This document shows, piece after piece, positions 23,101 through 35,100 of a stretch of DNA of 64,000 bases. The stretch spans positions 100,325,087-100,389,086 of the forward strand of contig CM067322.1 of NCBI GenBank assembly GCA_034231615.1. Reading direction: 5' to 3'. Position 1 is the first letter of the stretch. Every line of letters starts with the position of its first letter. The DNA comes from Meghimatium bilineatum. Lineage: Eukaryota > Mollusca > Gastropoda > Stylommatophora > Philomycidae. A program made the position numbers and the translations under genes. The notes below the pieces were generated by a model. It ran no database searches. It saw only the letters and a program-made list of their open reading frames with translations, and had not been told where the DNA came from.

Positions 23101-26100
23101 TACTGTAAGTTTCTTAAGCCCTTTTTTCAGTCTTTAACTAAATAAATATCTCCACTTCCACCCACTGATGGATAGTTAGAGACAATGAAAACAATCAATG
23201 ATTTCAATGAAAACATAAACACAGATTTGCCTTCCCCTTGTAATGTAATTTCTTTTGCTTTCGTCAGAATTGGTTGGCCCGCCCATTTACTCAGCATGAA
23301 CTGTTTGTATTCTGATGATCCGTTTCCATAACACGTAGAGTAGATCAACTCAGCAGCATTTAGATGTTGACAACAACATTTATAAAAAATAAACCATCAT
23401 GGTGCTAGGGGTGCTGTATTGTATACACAAACTTCCAGAAATGTATATCTTCAGCAATGAGGATAAGTATAGAAAAATGACCATTAATTTTTTGATATTG
23501 TCTATCTATAATTTTTTTCTTCTGTTCCTTCCACCGTTAAATTTTTCCTGCATGATTATTTTTAACATTAAATCGTTATGATTGCAAGAAAGTCATGACA
23601 AAGTTCCCTCCTGAGTAGAAGACTGTTCAACTCATAGCACTGCACAGCCACATTGAGTTAAACAGCCATCTGGAATTTGCAGAAGCTCTGAATATATTCC
23701 ACATCAACAAGAATTCTACCTGGCACAGGGAACAAGAGAGATAAACTTGTACTTCATGTGAGGCTAAAATTATCATATCATATTCTTAGTCTATTTTCTG
23801 AATGATTCTTTTGCATTCGTTCTCCAACTCCTGCATGTTAGCAGGACATGTAGACATCCTATCGGCCTAACACATAACCTAGTGCCTCGTTATGAAATAA
23901 AACAGCGAACTGCACCCAATACCTCCTTAGTGTCCTCTTATGACATGCATGATAGGTAGAACAGTGTTGCTATTCTGTGCTCTTCTTTCAGGCCTCTTCA
24001 CCACAGGAGGGGAGGAATTTGAAGTGACCATTGTCTGTTTGAGTGCATATCGTCTGCAGGGGGGGTTTAAAAGCTGTAGAAGATTGACTTCACTGTACTC
24101 GGTTTCCCAAATGTACTCCGTCACTCTCAACGAAGCGGCACGCCGCCTGCTGAGATTACCACTCATAGCACGTAACTCCGTAGCTTCAAGTGATAATCCA
24201 CAAGGATCTCTGAAAAAATCCACCTTATAAACAAGATGACATGAGCCTGATTCGAACCTGTGACCTCTTGAACACAAAGCAAACAGCATAACCACTACGC
24301 CAGAGATTAGTGCCATAGCCTAGTTGGTAGTGACCTTGCATACTATAGCCGGGCTAAAGCACTACTTGTTCTAAACCACATCTGGAGAAAATAAATCAGA
24401 GTTGTGATTTCTGATCTGACACAACCGCTTCTCCTGTCTACCTAGTTGTAAATGGGTACCTGATGCACGAGTTATGAAATGTAAACACAGCAAGAGAGAG
24501 GATATGATGAGTTATCGTCATCCTCAACTACAAGATGTTTTATGGGATCTACCGTTACATGTTTTATGGGATCTACCGTTACATGTTTTATGGGATCTAC
24601 CGTTACATGTTTTATGGGATCTACCGTTACATGTTTTATGGGATCTACCGTTACATGTTTTATGGGATCTACCGTTACATGTTTTATGGGATCTACCGTT
24701 ACATGTTTTATTGGATCTACCGTTACATGTTTTATGGGATCTACCATTACATGTTTTATTGGATCTACCGTTACATGTTTTATTGGATCTACCGTTACAT
24801 GTTTGCTTTCAATGTTACTGTAGCTACTTCCAACAATATCTTGAGTCTTGCATGAATCTACAGCCTGCAGTGAGAGAGCACCTACAGTTGGTTGGTTGCT
24901 GATCCAGCAGTCCATGGGCTCATGCCCTTTTACCCAATGACATTATATTGCTGTGAAGTCTATAGATTTTCTGCTAACCCCGGGCTAGAGCCAGAGAATA
25001 ACTATCACACTTACATGAAGGTAGGTTTCAACCTATGCACTGCTCGGAGCCACTGCTGCCAAGATAGGCTTCGCTGTGTTCATTCCCGTCACCAATTGAC
25101 TACTGGTTACGTCGAACTTCTCTATTGCTCCAGGCATGCAACCAAATGTTCAAGTCAAAAGGATTGTCACGTCCTGATTTACTGTGCCTTTATAATGGGT
25201 CACAGCCATAGGAAAAAAATAGTGCTGTCAGTTTTCTCCTCCCCACTGCTGCGCAGTACAAATCTGGCTCCCTCCCAACCAGAGTATGTATAATATGTAT
25301 TAAGATGGTGCCACGATACTTGACTTTATCTGCTTGATTCAATTTTGCGTCATTGATTTGGTAATTCTGTATTTTGACTGTATTTCTTTGAAACAACCAT
25401 TACTTCTGTTTTCTTCTTGTTTAGACTGGGGCCTTTGTTTTCACTTTCTTGTACTACCGTGGCTAGAAGTTCTTGTTTGCTCCCTGCATTTAGAACTGTT
25501 GTCAGCATATCTTAGATTATTCAGATTGTAACCTCCAACTGCTATTCCTGGCATGCTTTTTATGTTTCACATAATATCCTCAGTATACAGTATATAGTAA
25601 TGTGACTCAGAAACATCGACACTAAACAATTAGAAGACAAATTTGATGCCTTTGAGATGTGGATATATAGAAGAATAGGGAGAACATCTTGGAAAGAGAA
25701 GAAAACAAACAAAGAGGTTCTAATAACACTTAATATGAAAAAATAATTAATAAGAGAAATTAAGATTAGGCAAATAAAATATTTTGGACACATTAAAAGA
25801 CATGACACCTTATTGAAGACCTTACTTGAAGTCAAGGGGAGGTGAGCAAGAGGTAGACAGAGATACAAGTGGGAGAGTAACATCACACAATGGACAGGTT
25901 ACAGTCTAACAGAGTACACCACCAAAATAAGAGACATGGGATATTGGAGGTCTGTTGTAGCCAACCTTCGTTGCGGAGACAGCACTTGATGATGATACAG
26001 GAACAAAATATCTGGTGACATTACACATCCTTGTCTGATGCCCATCTCAATCTTTTGGAATTATCTTACCTTACTGTCAACCCTCATACATATTTCTGAC

Positions 26101-29100
26101 TATCTTTCAATCTTTCCCATCAAAATTGAGTTTTTCTAACATTTACTATAATCTATGAAGCACAAGTACAGATCATTTTATACTTCTATTGTCCTCTCCA
26201 CCAATGTATATTTTATATATAGGGCATTTAAGAGCTACATGTTCATAGCTAAAGGAATTATATCATTATAGATATATAGTATGTCAAGTCAACTGTATGC
26301 AGATTATATGTCAGTTAAACTGAATACATACGAGGCGTGTTCAAATGAAAACGGGGCTTGTTACACCACGCGTGATAGAGCGCACTGATATTGATGACAT
26401 TTTGCACTAGTAATGAGTATCCAATAATTTACATACGGTCACGTGTTCATCTTCCCAGCATGCATATGTGCTGCAGAAGACTGTTAACAATATGGCGGGT
26501 GTGATTCCGAACCCGTCCAAAGTGAATCAGCGTGCTGTGATCCAGTTTCTTTCATTTGAAGGATGTCAAGCAGTAGACATTCATCGGAGAATGAAGGCAG
26601 CATATGGTGACAAATGTTTGTCGAGGACCAGAGTGATGGAGTGGGTGCGTATGTTTAAAGACGGCAAAGAAGATTGGCAAAGAAGAATTGGGAAGTTCTT
26701 CATCACCCAGCCTATAGTCCCGATTTATCCCCGTGTGATTTCCATTTGTTCGGACCGTTGAAGAAAGCACTAAAGGGACAGCGATTCAACAGCGACGCAG
26801 ACGTGAAGACAGCGGTGACCACATGGTTCAGAGAACAGCCACGCAACTTTTTCTCGGACGGCATTCGACGTCTACCTAAACAGTGGGATGCTTGCCTAAA
26901 TGCATACAGAGATTTTTTCTGATGAACCCAGGTGCATTCTTATTCACAAGTGGTTGCTTTGTTCAATTCCGTTGAAAATATTAAATTGCGTATGATACTT
27001 TTTAAATAAATCCACAAGTCCCGTTTTCATTTGAACACGCCTCGTATTATATGTCAAGTCAACTGTACACATATTAGCCTCCTACTAATGTATTTAGACC
27101 AATGTGTACATTGACAACAACTATGGTTGGAAATATTTGTATTGTGCATGCAATAACTGGCAACTAGTTCTTCATATGGGCACTTCTGGTGCATGTACTG
27201 CTCAGGAGTTGAGGGGAATTTAGTTTTAGGGACTAGTTGACCAGAGTTGAAAGGGTTAATGATTCTGGATACTTATCCCTTATCTTTCTTGTGTTGAATG
27301 ATTTTTGCTATTTTCTCAGAGGTTGTAGAGCACTGTTGCAGCATTACCTCCCTTCAGCTTGGGGAAACCTTGCCTAGCATCGCCAAGGACATGGATACAT
27401 TCACTTTCAGATTGCCACTAGGTGTCACCGCAGGTATCACACCATTCAACTTTCCAGCCATGATCCCATTGTGGGTGAGTGTGATTAGATTGTGACCAAG
27501 TCTTTATTGTCCATGAACATATTTTCTCTGAACATAAAGTATTGTTTGTTTTTTTTTGGTTATATATTTTGTTAGTGTAGTTTCTTTTGTGTTCTCAAAT
27601 TCCTGGAGGTTAGCAGGATGTAGTCTGTAGAACAGAATGTATTGTGTCATGGTTTACAGCTTAGATATGATATCTGCGCCTTTCAATCTGACACATCTGA
27701 TGACTTTTAGTTGGTTGGTTGCTGATCCATAAACTCATGCCCTTTGACCAAATTCCATTGTGTAACATGCATGTGTTTGTGAGCTGTTGTTTTGTTCCAT
27801 ATAATGTGTTCCATTTGTCTGGCCCTGGAGGGAGAAGCATTTTCCTGACGTCATCTAATGCTGGGCATTCAAAAAGGTGATGGTCACAGTTTGATTGAGA
27901 TGAGTGCACAGCCGGCACCCTGGAGTGTGTTGTGGTTGTATTCTGTTCAAGTGATTGCTAAGCTGTACATGTTGTGTGTGAAGTCGGTCATGACTTTTGG
28001 ATCACTGATGGTATGAGATAGTCACCTCTAGGCCCAAAACCTCCTTAACTGCCTGTTAAAACATGCACGACAGATCACAATGTTAGTACTCTCTGCTTCC
28101 CTTTTGGACCCTGGTAACATATGGACAAGATATCCATTTACCTTTCAACTTTCCATTTACCCTGCAAAACACTAGCCATCCGTTTGTGACTTTGGCAACT
28201 ACTTCTTCTTATCTTCCTTTTTTCTCATGTGTTTCTGAGTAATGTTTGTCCTACTTTTAACCTCTCATACTTATCTGATTCCTGGGATTGCGAGCTTGCT
28301 TTCTTTCTTCCCTGTGCTATGTGGTGGTAGGTGCATGTCTTCATCAGCTGTGTTGTGCCTGTATAAAGAATGTTAGTGGTAGAGGGATTTGGTGGTAACA
28401 GTTGTTTTCGTAGTTCGTGTAGTGCAGGGCATTCAATGAGGTGGTGTTTTATTGTAACCTCCTTTTGTCTGTTGTAGTGGTTGTAGTATGATGTATGGTC
28501 TGTGGTAATTCTTTGTAGATGTTTAAGTTGCACATGTGTTCGAAGCCTAAATATTGTGGTTTAATCTTTGAAGTGTAGTCTATTTATGCTGTCGTGTGGA
28601 TTTGGTTTGGACATGTCTGCATATAGAGCTCTTCCTTTTGAGCCATCTTTCCATCATTTGTTGTTTGCAGTTGTTGCAGATAATGTGTTTAGCTGTTCTA
28701 CAGTCTGTGGCAGTTTTTAGTTCGGGCATACTTCCTCCGATTTTTGCAAGTTTATCAGCACTTGCATTCCGCCTGATATCCACTTCAGAGTAGTATTGGT
28801 GCCTTAGGATATAAGTATTTGACAGAAGACATGTATTTTTAAGAACAAACATGTAAACATAAACACTAAAGTTGCATTATACAAGACTTATTATCCCATC
28901 ACTGTGCTACCATTGCCAAACCTGGACAATGGATTCATGTCTATTTTATTGAGTCTGCTATCAAAGCAGGTTATGGTGTCTATATATAATATCCAGACAA
29001 AACATCTGATGAGTTGTTTGATGCCTGTGGGGAGATATGTTCTAACTATGAAGCTGAAATAACAGCACTAGAAGTTGCCATGTACCACCTGAAGACCATA

Positions 29101-32100
29101 TTGTATGCCTTTCCATCAAAAGTTCAAAACATTGTGATTTTTAGAGGCTCTATGTCTGCTCTTCAAGCACTAGACTATGATGGACATTGTAAACCTGAGC
29201 TAGTTGAAATATATCACCATGCCAACCAGCTGCTTACGTCTTATGAAGTCAGCAGCATTGTTATGCAGTGAATTCCTGGCCACTCAAACACACCTGGCAA
29301 TGACAAGGCAGACAGACTAGCAAAGAAGGGAGCACAATAAAAACAACCATATACACAAATGACCATGCACAAAGATAAAATAATGTTGAAATCTGTGAAC
29401 AAAGAGAATTGGATGAATAGATGGGCCATGGGGAACACTGGTAGGGATATCTATAAATATATGGCCAGCCCAAATCCTAATAACAACATCAACCTCCTGG
29501 GAAGGAAAGACCTCTGGTATTATCATCTGACTGTGCACACAATATTTGCAGCTTAGAATACAACCACAACTCTCCAGGATGCCCGCTGTATACATATCGT
29601 TATGAAACTGCTGAACACCACCTTTTTTGAATGTCCAACGCTGGATGACGTCAGGAAAATGCTTCTCCCTCCAGGGCCAGATAAATGGAACACATTATAT
29701 GGAATGAAATAATAGCTCACAAACACATGCATATATCACACAATGGCATTGGGTCAAATGGCATGAGCCCATGGCCAGCTGTATCAGCAACTAACCAACC
29801 AACCATCTACAAGACATAAAAGGCCATACACATACATATATCTTATATGTATATTACATCTAATATTATCCTTGTTTATATTACATTATTTTATATTCTA
29901 TAATACATTGTATTACATCATAATATTACATTGTAATTCTTAATATTACATTTATAATACATAATATTACATCATTTGTATATATAACACGTTACATTAT
30001 ATGATATTATGACTGGTTACGTTAAATATATACAATTTAATGGTGTTTGTCATGAATACGTTCCCACACTATAGATAGACTTATTCATGGGGTGGTCGAA
30101 TGCAGTCCAGGGAAACCACAATTTTTGAAACCTTATGCTCTGGTGAGTTGCACATCTCATAGTTGTATAGTCTGCCATGCTGCTGAAGTTGTATAGTCTG
30201 CCATGCTGCTGAAGTTGAACACATTGTCTCTTGTTGTTGACAGTCTACGCTTTGCATATTTTGATAGTTCATTATTGCAGCCAGTATGATCTGTAAGATC
30301 ATTGAAGTCATAATGTAATATGAGTTGTCAACCAGAGATTAACTGCGTTACACATACAGAGATTAACTGCGTTACACATACAGAGATTCAATCTTCATAC
30401 CAACATTGTGTTATCAATAGATAGATAGATAGATATTTAGAAAGACCCAAAAAAATGAACGTAAAATGCCTTGTGGAAAAAAGAATAAATATGACACTGT
30501 CAAACCATGGACACCTTTGTGCATCTCCTTGTTTATGCTTTAAAGACATGGACAGACAACATCAAGGAATGGACAGGGCTAGATATTTCCACACTGATCC
30601 GCATCGCTGAGGATATAATTCGCTGGAGGACTCTGTGTGCTGAAGCTTCCAATGTGGTACCCCTACGACCCTGAAGGGTTATGGGTTTTATTGATTGATT
30701 TGATTGTTTATGCTTTCATTAAAAGAAAACATGATTTTCTCTTTCCAATTAACCCAGTTTTGTGAGTCAGTATATGGAAAAACCGTGACACTGTCAAATA
30801 TTATTGACTTGCTCCTTTCCCCCATGCACAAACACCCTCCTTGTGTGTATCGGTTCATGACAAGTACCAATTATTTTGTCTTGGATGTTGTAGCATGAAA
30901 TTTATTTATTATCCGAATGTATCTGCCACCAGATGTTTCCCTTAGCGGTCGTGTGTGGCAACACTTCTGTTATGAAACCTTCAGAACGTGATCCTGGAGC
31001 AATCATGATTCTCATGGAGCTTTGTCAAGAGGCTGGGATGCCACCTGGTGTTGTCAATGTCATCCATGGCCGACATGATTGTAAGCACATTTTTTACTTA
31101 TTCTCAATTCAGAAGCGAGGTAACACTTAGATATGGCTGTTTTGCAGCTTAATTGAGGATAAGCACCTACATTTTTTCTGTTACTATTTGTTGGTATGTG
31201 CACATGTCAGTTAGTAACCATAGAGAAGTGGTTCTATAGGAGAAAGGTGAGAGCTCTATGTACATTTAGAATAACTAAGGAGATTGTGTTGAGAGAAATA
31301 TTAAACCAGTAACTTAGCAGTTACTGAGGCATGAGAAGAGGAGGCATTGAGAATATAGTGACAACAGGAAAGATCAAAGGGAAGACCCAGAGAAAAGATA
31401 TTGGACAGTTTGACTAAATGGCTTCAATTGATGACACCAACAGAGATGCCATACACGAGAGATCGATGTACATAGAAAAATATGAACGTCATTCGGCATG
31501 GCACTTGATGATGATGAACGTAGCAGTATGAGAAATAGATAGCCCTTATTTTTGGGAATTTTATGTGATTGGAGGGGGGGAATGATAGTGACAATGAACA
31601 AAATTGAAAGAAAAGGAGATTGGGAACATCATGAGAAAATATTTGATAATTTAACGATGTGGCTTACAAACTTAACAACAATCCTGATTATTCTACTTCA
31701 CTCATTCGCAAACTCCCCTGAATCTCACTTGTAGCAGGACAATGGTCCTACTAGATTTCTAGCAGGGGATAGTCCAGGGAAGGGAAATGTGTTGTCATTT
31801 TATTTTCCATATTTTTTGTTATCGCTCCAGAGTTGTGCTGTCTTTACTGTAACTATTTGGCTTAATAAGTTATCTTTGATTCACGTTATCATGAGCTATG
31901 GTGCCTGAGTGTCCAGTGTAACCTTTGTCGTACTTTGTACTGGCAATATGTAGGCTGTGGAAAGCAAGTCATTCATTCCAGTCAGAAATTGTCTGTCTAG
32001 GCACAATTCTCATTCTATTTGTTTACACAGCTGGAGTTTCTCAATGTTCCTCAAAACATTGGCCATGTGTGCCACATCAGCTTCAAAACGACCTGTTTCT

Positions 32101-35100
32101 GTGATACACCATAAGGAAGTGCTTTTGCAGTCTTTACTTCTAGCCCTGGGAATTCATATTGCAGAAGTCAGATGTGTCTGGCTACTGATGTAATTAAATG
32201 GTGGCATAATGAGTCTCCATTCTCTGGATTGTGTCCTGCTTTAAATCTAGTAGGACCATTGTTCTGCTACAAAAGATATCCAGGTGTGAAGTTTGAGAAC
32301 GAAGGGTAGATACAACTTCTACCAATAAAACACCATCACAAAAAACTTCTATAATAAGACACGATCACAAAAAACAACTCCTACCAATAAGGCACCATCA
32401 AATGAAAATAAACTACAGCGCATCTAGGATCCTTGCAGGTGCTACAGTGTATGTGCACAGATTTGAGATAACTGTGCAATAACAATATCAAGTTACAAAT
32501 GACTTATCCGAGAGTGAGATGATCATATTTCTAACAAACTAACTACATTAAAACGTATAGTCAACATTGAATGTTAAAAACCTGTTGATTTCTTTATTTA
32601 CAGCTGTCAACTTTATCTGCGATCATCCTGATATTAAAGCTATCTCATTTGTCGGATCAGATCAGGCTGTAAGTATTGGAGAGAGAGAGAGAGATATATA
32701 TAGTTCTCAGATATTGTTTATAATAAGAGCAAAGAATAGTGTCACTGCCATGCATATTATAGAAGGCAACTCATTCAGAATGTTATGTGAGTGTGGTTAG
32801 ATGTCCCGTCCCATTGAGGGTCAAAGTGATCCAGGCTCCATGCTGAAGTCAAATGTGTCAGGGAAGTGGCCTAGCTGTTGCAGCAATGCATGACAGGGAA
32901 GAGGCAGCTTAGAATACAACCTCAACTCTCCAGGATGCCTGCTGTGTACACATCCTTATGAAACTGCTGAACACCACCTTTTTGAATGTCCAACACTGGA
33001 TGACATCAAGAAAATGCTTCTCCCTCCAGGACCAAATAAATAAAACACATTATATGGAACAAAACAACAGCAAAGCATGACAGGGAAGTGGCCCAGCTAT
33101 CACAGCAAAGCATGACAGGGAAGTGGCCCAGCTATCACAACAAAGCATGACAGGGAAGTGGCTCAGCTATCACAGCAAAGCTTGACAGGGAAGTGACCCA
33201 GCTATCACAGCAAAGCATGACAGGAAGTGGCCCAGCTATCACAGCAAAGCATGACGGAATTTGCTACATCCTATTAATCTGCAGGAGTTCTAGAACAAGC
33301 ACAAGAGGAGGAATAGAAAAGTCAAGGTGGTGGCATGATGCTGACCACATCACTCTTAGAGTGACATTGATCACAGAAAATGAATCAGACTGGTACTGTA
33401 TTCCCGATTCATTTCAACAGTATGAACACGAAGAATATCCTTCTTCTTCAGCGATCATTCTCGAACTCCCGCTGGATCTCTCGTATAGCAGGACAATGGT
33501 CCTACCAGATTTCCAGCAGGATGTAGTCCAGATAATGGAAGGGCATTGTATTATCATTTTATTTGTGCCTGTGGCCCGACATATCCATTTTCTACGGAGA
33601 ATATCATCAAATATTTATCATTCTTTCTCAGGGACAGTACATCTACGAGAGGGGTTCAAAGAGTGGCAAGAGGGTTCAGTCAAACATGGGGGCCAAGAAT
33701 CATGGTGTCATCATGCCTGATGCCAATAAAGAGAGCACTCTGAACAGCCTTGTTGGAGCAGCATTCGGGGCCGCAGGTCAAAGGTGTATGGCCCTTTCCA
33801 CTGCTATTTTTGTAGGAGAGGCAAAACAGTGGATTCCGGATTTGGTTGAGAAAGCAAAGAAACTGAAAGTCAATGCAGGTAAGAAGCTATTAAATAATGT
33901 CTGCTTTTTTCCCGTGATGGTTTCCTCAGTCCGTGACGAGCGACAGATGACACAATCAGTGGTCATAGTGCCTGGTGGTATCTTGTACATCATTGCATTG
34001 GCAACTCAAACTTTAGAAACCATGAGTGTAGTGTACTTGGTGTGTTGGTCATGTGTATGAGCAGCAATTGCAGACCAATTCTTAGAATTCTAGCCTCTAT
34101 TGCATTTGTGTCCTTGTCTAGTGGTTAAAGTGTGGGCTTTGGGGTCAAGAGATCACAGGTTTGAATCCAACCGGTGACATATTTTTTACAAAGTGGATTG
34201 TTTTATTCTTCTGTGTTCATACTCAAACTCCTACAGATTAGCAGGATGTGGTCCGGAGAACACTTAGTCACCTCTTGTGGCATGCATGGAAGGCAGACAG
34301 TGTTGCTATTCTTTGCTCCCCACTCGGACCCGGCAACACAAGAACAGAATTGTTTAAAGATCCCATGGGATTATCACCTCCAGTTACAGAGTTATGTATG
34401 ATACTCTCATCAGGTGGAGTGGCACTTCATTGGGTGCTCTCATTGTGGAGTGGCACTTCATTGGATACTATCATCAGGTGGAGTAGTACTTCATTGGGTG
34501 CTCTTATCAGGTGGAGTGGTACTTCATTGGGTGCTCTCATCAGGTGGAGTGGTACTTCATTGGGTGCTCTCATCAGGTGGAGTGGCACTTCATTGGGTGC
34601 TCTCATCAGGTGGAGTGGCACTTCATTGAGAGAAACAGATTACATATGGGGTAAACCAAGTACATTGAAATCAATTCTACACCCTTTCAAGCTGGATTCC
34701 CACTGTACATTTCTGTTTCACTACTAAGCAGTCAACTGACCTCTCCTGTCTACCACTGAAGATTATTTGTACAACATTTCCCAGCCAACACTTCCCGTTT
34801 TTGACTAAATTGTCGTGACATATCTTCTTCATATCACATTCCTCCATTCTTCTTCTGCGTTTGCTCTCTTATAACTACAACAAATAAATTGGAATTTTCA
34901 CCTGGAGCGTGAAGTTCATTGTACTGCTAGCTCCACAGTTGAACTGTGTTGTTTGCACCTCGGTTGGCTCACTTTATGGCCCGAACATCCGAGATCCATC
35001 ACACCCGTTTTCATCATGCCTTTAATTCAGGTAGTGGCTTCCCTAGCCTGTGATGGCCTGCCTATCTGTCGATGGGCACGAGGGTGACATTCCTCCTTGG

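Larger units (their letters stand above)
32800..33300 (+). mobile_element. SINE1-A copy expanded by an internal minisatellite and a LINE-D piece
   Basis: The SINE1 body (cattgagggtcaaagtgatc, ccatgctgaagtcaaatgtg) at 32802-32870 resumes as its tail (gctacatcctattaatctgc, aggagttctag) at 33262-33295. Between lie a LINE-D 3' piece (about 32905-33070) and the 35-bp array. Confidence 0.7.
34110..34700 (+). mobile_element. SINE2 copy, interrupted and expanded
   Basis: The tRNA-like head at 34112-34186 has ttgtctagtggttaaagtg (A box) and caggtttgaatccaac (B box). It is broken by a SINE1-A insertion (34204-34348), resumes with ggattatcacctccagttac, holds a 33-bp array, and ends with agtacattgaaatcaattct. 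Confidence 0.75.

Noticed and set aside
24472..24915. ORFs of 93-147 codons with repeated VTVDPIKH or LPLHVLWD
   Set aside because: A 24-bp minisatellite read in several frames; intronic.
26468..26761. Domesticated transposase/HTH host gene
   Set aside because: It is inside intact mariner termini and its frame reads out-of-phase through a deletion junction.
34112..34186. Functional tRNA gene
   Set aside because: A and B boxes are visible but the acceptor and other stems do not pair properly, and it continues into a SINE2 body.
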